From Notospermus geniculatus (Eukaryota; Nemertea; Pilidiophora; Heteronemertea; Lineidae), in NCBI GenBank assembly GCA_002633025.1, contig NMRB01002639.1, forward strand, positions 32,040 through 96,039: a DNA stretch of 64,000 nucleotides, in the 5' to 3' direction. The notes under the pieces are model-generated. The model ran no database searches, was not told the origin of the DNA, and was given only the letters and a program-made list of their open reading frames with translations. The position numbers were made by a program, and so were the translations under genes. Every line of letters starts with the position of its first letter. The stretch's first letter is position 1. This document shows positions 9,949 to 20,444 of this stretch, piece by piece.

Positions 9949-12181
9949 ACCAGTACAGCCATGCTAGGACAATGCATCGAACTCGGAGATGTTGCCGGCG
10001 CCATCGACATCTTCAATAATGATAGCATCACTGACATCACTCTTAGCCAACTCCTCTCCAACCCCGCCGCCTCTGATGAATCAAGAATGACTGCTGAAAT
10101 CCTCAAAATAAAAAAAAGCCAAAAGCCGCAAAACAACTCAGCCAGGGAAAGCCACTAAACTTGACAAACCTTATGATCGACTTCTAATCCTGCGGTAAAA
10201 CACCTTCGCCAATTTCTCCTTAACAACAAGCATCCTCCGCACAGCTAGTTTCATGTAATGTATTGTTCTTGCATTCAATATCTCATAACTTCACAATGTC
10301 AATATCAGTAGTCTCACTTTAGGAATTCTGCCAAGCATCTCGAAGAAGTTGCCCCGTTGTCTGACACTACATTGCTAACAGTAACATTCTTCATTTCAGA
10401 GATTTACATGAGGGATCCCTTTTTTACGTTGTCACAGAGAGTACCATTGAATCCCGTCAGCTATTCAAAATCCAAAATGTTACATGGACTGGTGCCACTG
10501 TTGGCCTCTTCGAGCCGGAATATAAAACTCTCATAAAAAGCGTTCCTGTAATACAACTGGAACAACCTCTACTCCCTTTGAAACCAAACACCACAGGTCA
10601 ACAGACCAGGCCATATGTCACAGAGTACGCTGACAGGCAACTGCCAAAAGCACTTTTTGTCAAAAACGCCGATATTCAAATAACCCGAGCCAACATAGTC
10701 ACCGGATGTGCATCAGATTTATGTGATGGGCAACACGATGAACTTTGCCCCTGCCCAGCCCTCGTAACTGAGGATATCAGCACGAGACTCCTGACCTGCT
10801 GTATTTCATCCACAGTGGCGAACATCACAAGAGTACCCTTCAAATCCAAAGCATTCACCCAATACTTCTTGTCAACTCCTGCAATGAAGGTACAATTAAA
10901 GATTACCCAACTGCTTAAGGTCGATCTATAGTCATTGGGTTTTCCCCCAGACAAACGCATTCCAAGCGACCCACTGGTGTGAAAATGAATGAATCATAAT
11001 GAATAATAATTGCCTCTACTCTGTTCGCCAATTTTAGACCACGTTAGCGCTGAAATAGATTTTATTCTTGTCAGTCAATTATAGGCCTTGGCATTCAATG
11101 GTCCGCTGATTTGCCCACGTAATATTTGGAAACGCACTATAGTGAACGTGTGTTGCAAATAGTAAACAAACCCACGTGAAGAATAAAGTTTCAAACTTTC
11201 GGGCAGTTTTTCTCCCACTTTTATAAACATTTTTCAAACTTTGAAAATGGAAATGTGTTGTTCACCAAATGGAGCTTGTCCGTATAACAGCCGATTCTGG
11301 GTTTTTGAAGTAGATGTCCGCGAAATTCACGAAACAAAGAAAATTTTGTGGAGTAAAAGCTAAACTTTGTTAATTATAAGCATAATTAACATATTTTTTA
11401 AAAATCTGCGTTTATACGGACATGCGCTAGGTATGGCTGCCTCTTTTTCAACAGAGTTTGCTTCGATGCGACATAGCATGTTGACGTAAAATTGCTCAAG
11501 GAAATTTTTTCGGCCTTTCAAACAAAGTCATTTTTCTGGGCAATCCGGAAATAGGATCAAGTTATTTAGCGTGAAAATTCACTTAGATACTTCATACGTA
11601 ACGTACCGGACCAGAAATGTTTTTGTAATCATTGTTATCAATGAATTATCACGAATTTAAGTTGGGCAGTTCGGCGCCACGCAATGGGTATAGATCGACC
11701 TTAACCATTCCAATCACTTTCATTCCACCATTGCAGTAAAAGGTACTTTTCTGTCATCAGCGTGCCTCCACATATTACTGAAATCCACGCTCTACCACAC
11801 TTTCACCACATTACACAGTACTGGCTCGTCATTTCATTACTGCCATTCTTTCATTTACAGACAACTAGCAACCCTATACCAATGTTAGACTTCAGAGCGG
11901 CAGTGCAAGCTGTCCTTCAACACTACCAACAACAGAATATCAAGTGGCTCATATCCGGCTGGTACAAGCCAGGGCTCAAGACCAATGATGAGGAAGTTCG
12001 GGAGCCGAAATTTCATTTAACCTCCATCAGACCGACCACAGTATTTCGCACTGCACCAGTGTACTCCCCACCAGTCATTCCTAATGCTAGGCAACAGGCA
12101 GAAATGGCCATTATCAGGCCTTGTCAAGTACGAATTGGCGCACAACAACCCCCAAATGAAGCAGCTGATGCTCCTGACTAA
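9949..12181 (+). CDS. Three-exon accessory protein with a CDGQ...CPC motif
   Basis: Exon 1 is 9949-10194 (ATG at 9961), exon 2 is 10400-10889, exon 3 is 11861-12181 (TAA). Donors GTAAAA and GTACAA and acceptors TTCATTTCAG and TTCATTTACAG fit GT-AG introns. Exon 1 to 2 joins in phase 2 (Arg codon) and exon 2 to 3 in phase 0, giving about 347 codons once one extra A is removed from the A-run at 10111-10117. The exon 1 product is acidic, then basic and Lys-rich. Exon 2 contains ASDLCDGQHDELCPCPALV, a compact Cys cluster, then PFKSKAFTQYFL. Exon 3 contains WLISGWYKPG and HLTSIRPT. I do not recognise the family securely. An OB-fold or zinc-binding protein acting on single-stranded DNA, analogous to the RPA-like genes of some Helitrons, is conceivable but is inference only. 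A proline-rich frame (12210-12308) after the stop may be a frameshifted tail. Confidence 0.6.
10195..10399 (+). other. Intron 1 of the accessory gene
   Basis: A 205-bp GT-AG intron. It begins GTAAAACACC and ends CATTTCAG. Phase 2, and the codon split across it (CG|A) reads Arg, leading into DLHEGSLFYVV. Confidence 0.6.
10890..11860 (+). other. Intron 2 of the accessory gene
   Basis: A 971-bp GT-AG intron in phase 0, beginning GTACAATTAAAG and ending TTTCATTTACAG. The interior is AT-rich and I see no gene or obvious inserted element in it. Confidence 0.55.
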
Positions 12182-12485
12182 TTGCCGAACCTAAACCACA
12201 GACCACAACGAAGGTACTACAACCCAAAATGTAAGCAACAGGGCACCACGTCAACCACCAAGACCCCCTCCACCCACTGAACCCACTCCCAGCACTAGTC
12301 GCCAGTAATGTCAACAGAGTCCGTAATCACTCAGGTGCCACATCTCTACCAGTGTACTTACCACAACTTGTACTTTTGGAAACGTTCTTCATGTGCTAAC
12401 TGCGCAGGTTAAACCATTGCCACTCTCCTCTGGCAGTTGCCTCTTGTTATTTGTTATCACTGCTGAATTTACCTGTATACTTTAA

Positions 12486-12613
12486 GGGCCGTATGCACTC
12501 GGGTTCAGCCACAACTTTTCAATTGTTCAGGTTTGCCAGGGTATGATGTGACAATCGAAAAGTTGTGGCTCAACCTGAGTTCAAGGTAATCTTCGTTTGG
12601 TGCATACGGGCCT
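12486..12613. mobile_element. Palindromic MITE, family also present at 38368-38438
   Basis: The ends GGGCCGTATGCACTCGGGTT and the right-hand TGGTGCATACGGGCC are complementary, and CAGCCACAACTTTTC pairs with GAAAAGTTGTGGCT, so nearly the whole 128 bp folds into one hairpin. A related half-element at 38368-38438 shares TGGCAAACC, AAAAGCTGTGGCTCAACCTG and GGTGCATACAG. Confidence 0.7.
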
Positions 12614-12674
12614 CAATGTTCCAGTACTGGTGTGTAGCCGTGACAATCAGATTATGGCCGCTGTTCTTAACCAA

Positions 12675-12783
12675 AAGCCTGTTTCCTAAAGTAACTTTAA
12701 GCTAATGGTACCATTCACTCAATGCATTTTCAATTTCGTTACAGATACCATTACCTTCAAGTCACTTTCTGAAATAAGCCCCT
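12675..12783. mobile_element. Palindromic MITE, family also present at 42535-42645
   Basis: Begins AAGCCTGTTTCCTAAAGT and ends ACTTTCTGAAATAAGCCCC, which is the imperfect reverse complement. CTTTAAGCTAATGGTACC near the left end is also found in the better-preserved copy at 42535-42645. Confidence 0.65.
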
Positions 12784-13254
12784 GCACTTGTTTTTTTCCT
12801 CACTTTCTTCATGTATTACTTGTGAGGTTAAACTGTTAGCGTTCGCTCCCAGGTATCACCCACTGTACTGTCAGTACGAATGTACAAAACGAATACCTTC
12901 TGTAAATTTCTCTATGAAGAAGGTGACTGTTAGCAATGTAGTGTCACGCAGACATCTTTCAGACAATCCGGCCACTTTTTAAACATACTGATGTTGACAT
13001 TGTGAAGTCATCAAATACTGAATACACGAGCAATACATTACATGCAACTAATACAGCTGTGCACAGGATGCTTGTAAGGATAAATCAGTGACGGCGGTGT
13101 TTTTGGGAAACTTCCTTCATGTACTACTTGTGCAGATTGAACTGTGCCCACCTCGCCACTTTCCTCTTGTTATAATATTATCACTGCTGGATTTTAAATG
13201 TATACTTTGCATGTTCGGCTACTGGCCGTAAGTTCATAAAACTACTTAAGTCTA

Positions 13255-13605
13255 AAGCCGTGTTCACACTGGATACGAATTGAAAGCGAATTCCCCAATT
13301 CGTATCCCGGAATTTGTATCGAAATAATACGTTTTAAGGCTGCTATTCAAACCAATCTCAATGCGCATTGAATTCACTTCGGCTTGTTCACACACAATAT
13401 GATACAACGGCACACAGTTTCCACCGCCGCAGTTGTGCTGATACACTTTGGTTGATACGTATTCAGTTCGGTTTGCAAACCGATTTCGTTAAAGCAGTTT
13501 CGCACGATGCCAAACCGATCTCAGTCTGAACAGTTACCGGTAATACGTATTGGGCTTTTAATGCGCATTCAATTCGTATCAAAACTGTAGTGTCAACACG
13601 GCTTT
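13255..13605. mobile_element. 351-bp MITE flanked by TA
   Basis: TA at 13253-13254 and 13606-13607 flanks inverted termini AAGCCGTGTTCACACTGGAT and the complementary CACGGCTTT end. Both subterminal regions carry ATTGAATTCGTATC-like sequence in opposite orientation. TA duplication suggests Tc1/mariner-type mobilisation. It interrupts the diverged left part of the satellite. Confidence 0.75.
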
Positions 13606-14214
13606 TAGTATGACACCTATCCTTTGTTCAACACAAACGATACGTCTCACACTTACACTTCAGTGGCCTTATGAATACAGAGCCTGGTCTGTAGCAGTGT
13701 AACTATGTGCATATTCCTCTTGTAATACGATTAGGACTACTGTAATTACCACTACCAGTACAGGCGTTTTTGCACACATTCTTCTTGTACTACTTATGGG
13801 GGATAAACTGTTGCCAGATGGCCGGTTTCCTCTTGTTATAATATTAGTGCTGCTGAACTTTAACTGTATACTTTGAATGTTTGGGTACTGGTCTGTAGGG
13901 GTGTAACTCTGTGCAGATTCCTTCCTTTTTAATGGGATTACGACTACTGAACTTACCACTACCAGTACAGGCGTTTTTGCAAACTTTGTTCTTGTTCTAC
14001 TTGTGGGGCTTAAAGCTGACGTGAACGAACAAAAAGCCCCCATGCGACGAGCAAGAGAATTGCAAACGCCCTGTAAACAGCTCAAACGAAGGCTCAGGAC
14101 ATGATAGACACCACGAGGCCAGGAGGGCGCCACCTTATTTGTCTTTGAGGTAACGAGGTGTCAACATCCTCTCGTGAGCTCCTGCTGAACACTTTTTTGA
14201 AAGAAAAAAGTTTG

Positions 14215-14287
14215 ACCAAGCTGGGAATCGAACCCGCGCCTTGTTATCTCTGTTCTCCACCGTCTTCCCCATTCAGCCACCGAACTT
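14215..14287 (-). tRNA. tRNA-like sequence (degenerate, within transposon)
   Basis: On the - strand, GGTGGCTGAATGG resembles the A box and GGTTCGATTCCC matches the B box of tRNA genes at the correct spacing. The anticodon arm is not cleanly paired, so I do not assign an isotype. It is a tRNA-derived piece of the element, not a working gene. The same sequence occurs at about 49950-50010. Confidence 0.5.
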
Positions 14288-14370
14288 GTTGGAAGGCTTA
14301 TCATGTTTTCTCTTATTCGTAGTATTATTACCTAAGTCGAAGGCCTATGTCTATGACAAACACAAATCAT

Positions 14371-16021
14371 GGGCCATATGAATAAAAAAAAGTACCGTAC
14401 CTACTTTTACTAGCAATTTTGAAGTATATACTGCTGTCTGTATGAATAAAACTGAAGTAAATACTTGAAGTAAATAGTACCAACTATTAGTTAAAGTATT
14501 TATTATTTACTAGTTCAGTAGTTACTACAAAGTTAGTAAATACTCTAGTCGGTATGAATAAAGTGGAGTATTTACTCAGGTTTTCAAGTACATACTCCAA
14601 ATTTTCAAGGTAGCTCCAGACCTACCTTGAAGCCGAAGTGAGCAGACACAACTTGTTACAACGGCAGCTTTTTTGCAAATTCTGGGCCAAAGGAAGGTAT
14701 ATGCCGATAGGCGAAACGTGCCAGGAATACAGGTACCACGCCCTGTTCCGCTTTCATGAGGAAAATGTAGTTTGGTTGGTTCAACATTTTATACACTCAC
14801 TAGCCAAGTATTGCAACATAGGTTTTTTCTTAATTTCTCCGCAGTCAGTCATCGATCTTTGATTTTCGAATGTTGATGTGACACTTTGAGGTGTAATAGG
14901 CCTGTTTGTTCAAAAAGTTTCAAGGAAAAGTGAATATATCATAAAAATATCAGAATATCAAAATATCACCCATTTGATATCTCGAACATTTTGAAGTGCA
15001 AGACGACCACATTTTTACAAAAGGAAAACAACGGAAATTCACTCACAACTGCGAAAAAATTAAGCTGAAAATGTGCATCCTTTTCGTGTTATATGTCATA
15101 AAAAATGCCCAATTTTGTAAAAAATCGAGTTTTTTTAGAAAAGTTAAATTTTCTTAACACTGGCTTTTCAATGGATGAAAGTGGCATGGTGGGACACATG
15201 GGATGACAGCTTTACATCAGCAGCATAATCTCATGCAAAATCTCAATTTTTAAGTTTTTGATAATTTTCGATAATATCAAATATCTTTGTTCACAGTTGA
15301 TATTTTTCCATTTTTTTTCTTTTGAATCCTTGCTTATCAGGCTTCATTATCGATCGTGAAAAGGAAAAATGATCCAGTATCACATGAAGAGTTTGTCATT
15401 TTCATGTTTTGATATTTCTTTTTCATGGCTTGATATTTTCATCAGCAGTGAGATTTTTCAGTTCGTATGCGCAAATGGCCAGTGAATAGTCCCCCCGAAC
15501 GGGTACCGTAGGACATTTGCCCCCCCCCCCCATCAGGACNCCTGGGGGGGGGGGGGGGGCAGAATTCCTACGGGGAAAATAGGCTTCTGCCGTAGAAATC
15601 CCGGAATATTATATGATGGCTAAGCGGTTTTTCAGAAGAAAGTCGTCGAAGTGAACATGACATATAGAAATCCTACAGGGGTAAATATGCGGGGGGGGGG
15701 ACGAGAAGCTCCATCAGGTATTATTCATTTATGGAAACTAGGGGCAGAAGGTCAAACTACGTCATTTCTAGCCGTTCATTCGCACATAGCAGTTGAACGA
15801 ATGAAGCGTTTAGTGGCCAACCAGCCACTTTCAGAGCGGTCAGTTTAGGTCGTAGACAAGTAGAAACTAGTAAAGTAGGAGTAGGTACTTTGAAGTAAAA
15901 GTAAAAGTTTATTCACATGAAATGAAGTATTTACTTTTACTTTCAGTGAATACTACCTAGTAGATACTTTTACTACTTACTTCTACTAGCAAGTTAATAC
16001 TCTTTTTTATTCATACGGCCC
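14371..16021. mobile_element. Nested element with CATATGAATAAA-type termini
   Basis: The left end GGGCCATATGAATAAAAAAA and the right end TTTTTTATTCATACGGCCCC are inverted, and both subterminal regions are runs of AGTAAATACT, ACTTTTACT and CTAGTAG motifs in opposite orientation, about 150 bp each. Inside are AT-rich repeats of ATATCAAAATATC and a C-run/G-run hairpin with an N at 15540. A smaller relative is at 22545-22680. No transposase is visible. It is nested in the TTAA element. Confidence 0.65.
15500..15570. repeat. Poly-C / poly-G inverted repeat at a contig join
   Basis: A run of about 14 C is followed by CATCAGGAC, one N, and a run of about 17 G. Flanking GTACCGTAGGA and TCCTACGGGG also pair. 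The homopolymers are a hard sequencing substrate, and the N marks an unresolved join, so exact lengths are unreliable. Confidence 0.75.
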
Positions 16022-16035
16022 CATGTGTCTGTCAG

Positions 16036-16108
16036 CTGGCTCGTTGGCCGAGTGGATAGAGTGGTGGATCACAAATCAGAAGGCCGACGGTTCGAATCCC
16101 GTCTAAAT
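16036..16108 (+). tRNA. tRNA-like sequence (degenerate, within transposon)
   Basis: CGTTGGCCGAGTGGATAGAG resembles an A box and GGTTCGAATCCC is a perfect B box. The anticodon stem is weak, and the acceptor stem does not pair over seven bases. The homologous sequence at 50094-50166 has GGATTGCAAATC in the anticodon region, compatible with a GCA (Cys-like) anticodon. I regard both as SINE-like or element-borne tRNA derivatives. Confidence 0.5.
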
Positions 16109-18194
16109 GATTACAATTTTTTTTCTTTGAGTATAGTGTTGAGGTAAACGGAGATGTTGACCGCTCTGTTGCCTGAAGGTAAATAAGGTGGCGCCCTCCT
16201 GGCGTCGTGGGATCTATCATGGTCTGAGGTGTTTGCAGGGCGTTTGCAATTCTCTTGCTCGTCGCATGGGGGCTTTTTGTTCGTTCACGTCAGCTTTAAA
16301 CTGTGCCCAGATGGCCGGTTTCCTCTTATTGTAATATTAGTCCTGCTGATTTTTAACTGAATACTTTGAATGTTTGGGCACTGGTCTGCAGGGGTGTAAC
16401 TGTGCAGATTCCTTCCTTTATAATGGGCTACTGAACTTACCACTACCAGTACAGGCGTTTTTGCAAACTTAGTTCTTGTTCTACTTATAGGGGTTAAACT
16501 GTGGCCAGATGGCCGGTTTCCTCTTGTTATAATATTAGTGCTGCTGAACTTAAACTGTATACTTTGAATGTTTGGGCACTGGTCTGTAGGGGTGTAACTG
16601 TGTGCAGATTCCTTCCTTTGTAATGGGATTATGACTACTGAACTTACCACTACCACTACAGGCGTTTTGGCAAATTTTGTTCTTGTTCTACTTGTGGGGG
16701 TTAAACTGTTGCCAGATGGCTGGTTTCCTCTTGTTATAATATTAGTGCTGCTGAACTTTAACTGTATACTTTGAATGTTTTGGTACTGGTCTGTAGGGGT
16801 CTTAACTGTCTGCAGATTCCTCTTCTAATGGGATTATGACTACTGTACTTACCACTATCAGTACAGGCATTTTTGCGAACTTTGTTCTTGTTCTACTTGT
16901 GGGCGTTAAACTGTTGCCAGATGACCGATTTCCTCTTCTTATAATATTAGTGCTGGTGAAGCTTAGCTGTATACTTTGAATGTTTCGATACTGGTCTGTA
17001 CGGGTCTTAACTGTCTGCAGATTCCTCTTCTAATGGGATTATGACTACTGTGCTTACCACTACCAGTACAGGCATTTTTGCGAACTTTGTTCCTGTTCTA
17101 CTTGTGGGCGTTAAACTGTTGGCAGATGACCGGTTTCCTCTTCTTACAATATTAGTGCTGGTGAAGTTTAACTGTATACTTTGAATGTTTCGATACTGGT
17201 CTGTACGGGTCTTAACTGTCTGCAGATTCCTCTTGTAATGGGATTATGACTACTGTGCTTACCACTACCAGTACAGGCGTTTTTGCAAACTTTGTTCTTG
17301 TACTACTTGTGGGGGTTAAACTGTTGCCAGATGGCCGGTTTCCTCTTCTTACAATATTAGTGCTGGTGAAGTTTAACTGTATTCTTTGAATGTTTTGGTA
17401 CTGGTCTGTACGGGTCTTAACTGTCTGCAGATTCCTCTTCTAATGGGATTATGACTACTGTGCTTACCACTACCAGTACAGGCATTTTTGCGAACTTTAT
17501 TCTTGTTCTACTTGTGGGCGTTAAACTGTTGTCAGATGGCTGGTTTCCTCTTGTTATAATATTAGTGCTGGTGAAGTTTAACTGAATACCGGTACTTTGA
17601 ATGTTTTGGTACTGGTCTGTACGGGTCTTAACTGTCTGCAGATTCCTTTTCTAATGGGATTATGACTACTGTACTTACCACTACCAGTACAGGCATTTTT
17701 GCGAACTTTGTTCTTGTTCTACTTGTGGGCGTTAAACTGTTGCCAGATGACCGATTTCCTCTTCTTATAATATTAGTGCTGGTGAAGCTTAACTGTATAC
17801 TTTGAATGTTTCGATACTGGTCAGTACGGGTCTTAACTGTCTGCAGATTCCTCTTGTAATGGGATTATGACTACTGTACTTACCACTACCAGCACAGGCG
17901 TTTTTGCAAACTTTGTTCTTGTACTACTTGTGGGGGATATACTGTTGCCAGATGGCCGGTTTCCTCTTGTTATAATATTAGTGCTGCTGAATTTTAACTC
18001 TATACTTTGAATGTTTGGGTACTGGTCTGTACGGGTCTTAACTGTCTGCAGATTCCTCTTCTAATGGGATTATGACTACTGTGCTTACCACTACCAGTAC
18101 AGGCATTTTTGCGAACTTTGTTCTTGTTCTACTTGTGGGCGTTAAACTGTTGGCAGATGACCGGTTTCCTCTTCTTACAATATTAGTGCTGGTG

Positions 18195-18675
18195 CATCCT
18201 GGCACACCAGGGGCATCGCGTGACTACACCTCCTGTTACATCACTCATACCCCTGGCGTCAATGGCAGCATTTCTATTTCACGGCTTGGTCCTAGTCGCG
18301 AGTGGCCAATCAAAATGCCCCTTTTATAAACTCGCGGCGTCGTCTGTCAATCTGACTTCCAGGAATACAAATATTTTTAGTTGTACATTTTAAGTACAGT
18401 TTTGTCCGTAATGTCGGAAATTTACTGGAAATCCAAGCATTTTGCGAGACATAAATCGGGAAACTTGCTCGATTCGATCCATTGCAGTGCACTGTACAGC
18501 TGACATGGCAACTTGCAATCCAAGGCTCTTCTGCAACGCGTAATCTGATTGGCTAATATTTAGCAGGTAAACTAAATGGAACAGCCACCTTGAACAATGT
18601 GTAGTGGGTATTGCTGCCTGGGGTAGAAGTCTGTAGTTCGACGGAATGACGCACTACCCCAGGTAGGCCTGGATG
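18195..18675. mobile_element. 481-bp element with 9-bp target duplication
   Basis: The 9-mer GTGCTGGTG flanks both sides (18186-18194 and 18676-18684), and the interrupted satellite unit is restored when the segment is removed. Ends are CATCCTGGCACACCAGG and the inverted CCAGGTAGGCCTGGATG. A 183-bp relative in opposite orientation at 56195-56377 lacks the middle and has an 8-bp duplication. Eight to nine base duplications occur in hAT, P, Merlin and Mutator superfamilies; the CATCC end does not settle which. No coding sequence. Confidence 0.8.
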
Positions 18676-20444
18676 GTGCTGGTGAAGTTTAACTGTATAC
18701 TTTGAATGTTTCGATACTGGTCTGTACGGGTCTTAACTGTCTGCAGATTCCTCTTGTAATGGGATTATGACTACTGTGCTTACCATTACCAGTACAGGCG
18801 TTTTTGCAAACTTTGTTCTTGTACTACTTGTAGGGGTTAAACTGTTGCCAGATGGCCGGTTTCCTCTTGTTATAATAATTAGTGCTGGTGAAGTTTAACT
18901 GTATACTTTGAATGTTTTGGTACTGGTCTGTACGGGTCTTAACTGTCTGCAGATTCCTCTTCTAATGGGATTATGACTACTGTGCTTACCACTACCAGTA
19001 CAGGCATTTTTGCGAACTTTGTTCTTGTTCTACTTGTGGGCGTTAAACTGTTGTCAGATGGCTGGTTTCCTCTTGTTATAATATTAGTGCTGGTGAAGTT
19101 TAACTGAATACCGGTACTTTGAATGTTTTGGTACTGGTCTGTACGGGTCTTAACTGTCTGCAGATTCCTTTTCTAATGGGATTTTGACTACTGTACTTAC
19201 CACTACCAGTACAGGCATTTTTGCGAACTTTGTTCTTGTTCTACTTGTGGGCGTTAAACTGTTGCCAGATGACCGATTTCCTCTTCTTATAATATTAGTG
19301 CTGGTGAAGCTTAACTGTATACTTTGAATGTTTCGATACTGGTCTGTACGGGTCTTAACTGTCTGCAGATTCCTCTTGTAATGGGATTATGACTACTGTA
19401 CTTACCACTACCAGCACAGGCGTTCTTGCAAACTTTGTTCTTGTACTACTTATGGGGGATACACTGTTGCCAGATGGCCGGTTTCCTCTTGTTATAATAT
19501 TAGTGCTGCTGAATTTTAAATCTATACTTTGAATGTTTGGGTACTGGTCTGTAGGGGTGTAACTGTCTGCAGATTCCTCTTGTAATGGGATTATGACTAC
19601 TGAACTTACCACTACCAGTACAGGCATTTTTGCAAACTTGGTTCTTGTTCTACTTGTGGGGGTTAAACTGTTGCCAGATGGCCGGTTTCCTCTTCTTATA
19701 ATATTAGCGCTGCTGAAGTTTAACTGTACACTTTGAATGTTTGGGCACTGGTCTGTAGGGGTGTTACTGTCCGCAGATTCCTCTTGTAATGGGATTATCA
19801 CTACTGTACTTACCAGTACAAGTGCTTAGCCCTTATTCTAGAAGCCCCCTAACTCTAAGGTCAACTTTTTAAGCTTTTGTATTCTCCCCTGCAAACAATA
19901 GCTAAAGGTAAACCTTACAGTTCACTTAATTTTTTCATGTACTATTTGTGGTGGTTAAACGTTTGCCTCACGAGCACAGATATCACCCTCTGTACTTTGA
20001 AAAGTTGCCAAGATTCCAAGCTACTGTGGGTAACAACATACCAGTATGTGTATTTTTGCACATTTGGTTCATGTACTACTTGCAGGGGTTAAACTGTTGC
20101 CAGATGTCCGATTTCCTCTTGTTATAATAATATTACGGCTGCTGACATCTAACTGTACGGCTGCTGACATCTAACTGTAGACTTTTTGAATGTTTGGGTA
20201 CTGATCTGGGTGTAATTGTGTGCGCATTCGTCTTGTCATGAGATTATGACTACTGTATATACTTACCACTGCCAGTCATTGTATTTTGCAAAACTTTCTT
20301 CATGTACTACTTCTGGCAGTTAAACTCTTGCCAGCCAGCCAGTTTCATCCTCTTCTTATAATAATATATCGCTGCTGAATTGACCTGTATAAATGTACTT
20401 GGAATGTTTGACTACTGTACTGGTCTGTCACAGTGTAACTGTTA

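Larger units (their letters stand above)
1..12340 (+). mobile_element. Putative Helitron-like element with GIY-YIG nuclease and accessory gene
   Basis: The segment groups the Rep-helicase-nuclease region and the downstream three-exon gene because they share strand and close spacing and are joined by candidate splice sites (donor at 9249, acceptor at 9948). Helitrons transpose by rolling-circle replication, carry no terminal inverted repeats and make no target duplication, so their borders cannot be read off directly. I did not find a convincing 5' TC or 3' CTRR-hairpin end; the left end may lie outside the window. The limits given are therefore only the extent of related coding and exon-like sequence. 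The alternative is a degenerate host gene family that captured these domains. Confidence 0.45.
14014..16295. mobile_element. 2.28-kb TTAA-flanked element with long inverted ends and tRNA-like sequences
   Basis: The satellite is split at TTAA (14010-14013 and 16296-16299). The element begins AGCTGACGTGAACGAACAAA and ends with its reverse complement; inverted similarity extends about 150 bp and includes AAGAGAATTGCAAACGCCC and GGAGGGCGCCACCTTATTT. Each subterminal region then carries a tRNA-like sequence. The middle is occupied by a second inverted-repeat element (14371-16021). No intact transposase was found. A related, truncated copy starts at 49761, also after TTAA, and carries both tRNA-like parts. 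TTAA targets fit piggyBac or Kolobok. Confidence 0.75.
12370..20444. repeat. 205-bp satellite array interrupted by transposons
   Basis: A unit containing ACTGTCTGCAGATTCCTCTT, GGGATTATGACTACTG, CCACTACCAGTACAGGC, GTTAAACTGTTGCCAGATG and TTTAACTGTATACTTTGAATG repeats head to tail. The phrase ACTGTCTGCAG recurs at about 17010, 17215, 17420, 17631, 17836 and 18041, a 205-bp step with one 211-bp unit carrying a 6-bp insertion. Units at 16300-20000 are close to each other; units at both edges (12370-13230 and 19880-20440) are strongly diverged, as expected when unequal exchange homogenises the middle of an array. The right end runs into the assembly gap. Short frames open across two or more units on the - strand are a by-product of the repeat. 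Confidence 0.9.

Noticed and set aside
14215-16108. Working tRNA genes.
   Set aside because: A and B boxes are good, but acceptor and anticodon stems do not pair properly, and the same sequences recur inside a second copy of the transposon.
13669-19801. Several - strand open frames of 120-155 codons in the satellite (for example 13669-14133, 16285-16656, 19355-19801) with a repeating peptide pattern.
   Set aside because: They follow the satellite period and break where unit length is not a multiple of three. No start or splice logic, and the peptide repeats only because the DNA does.
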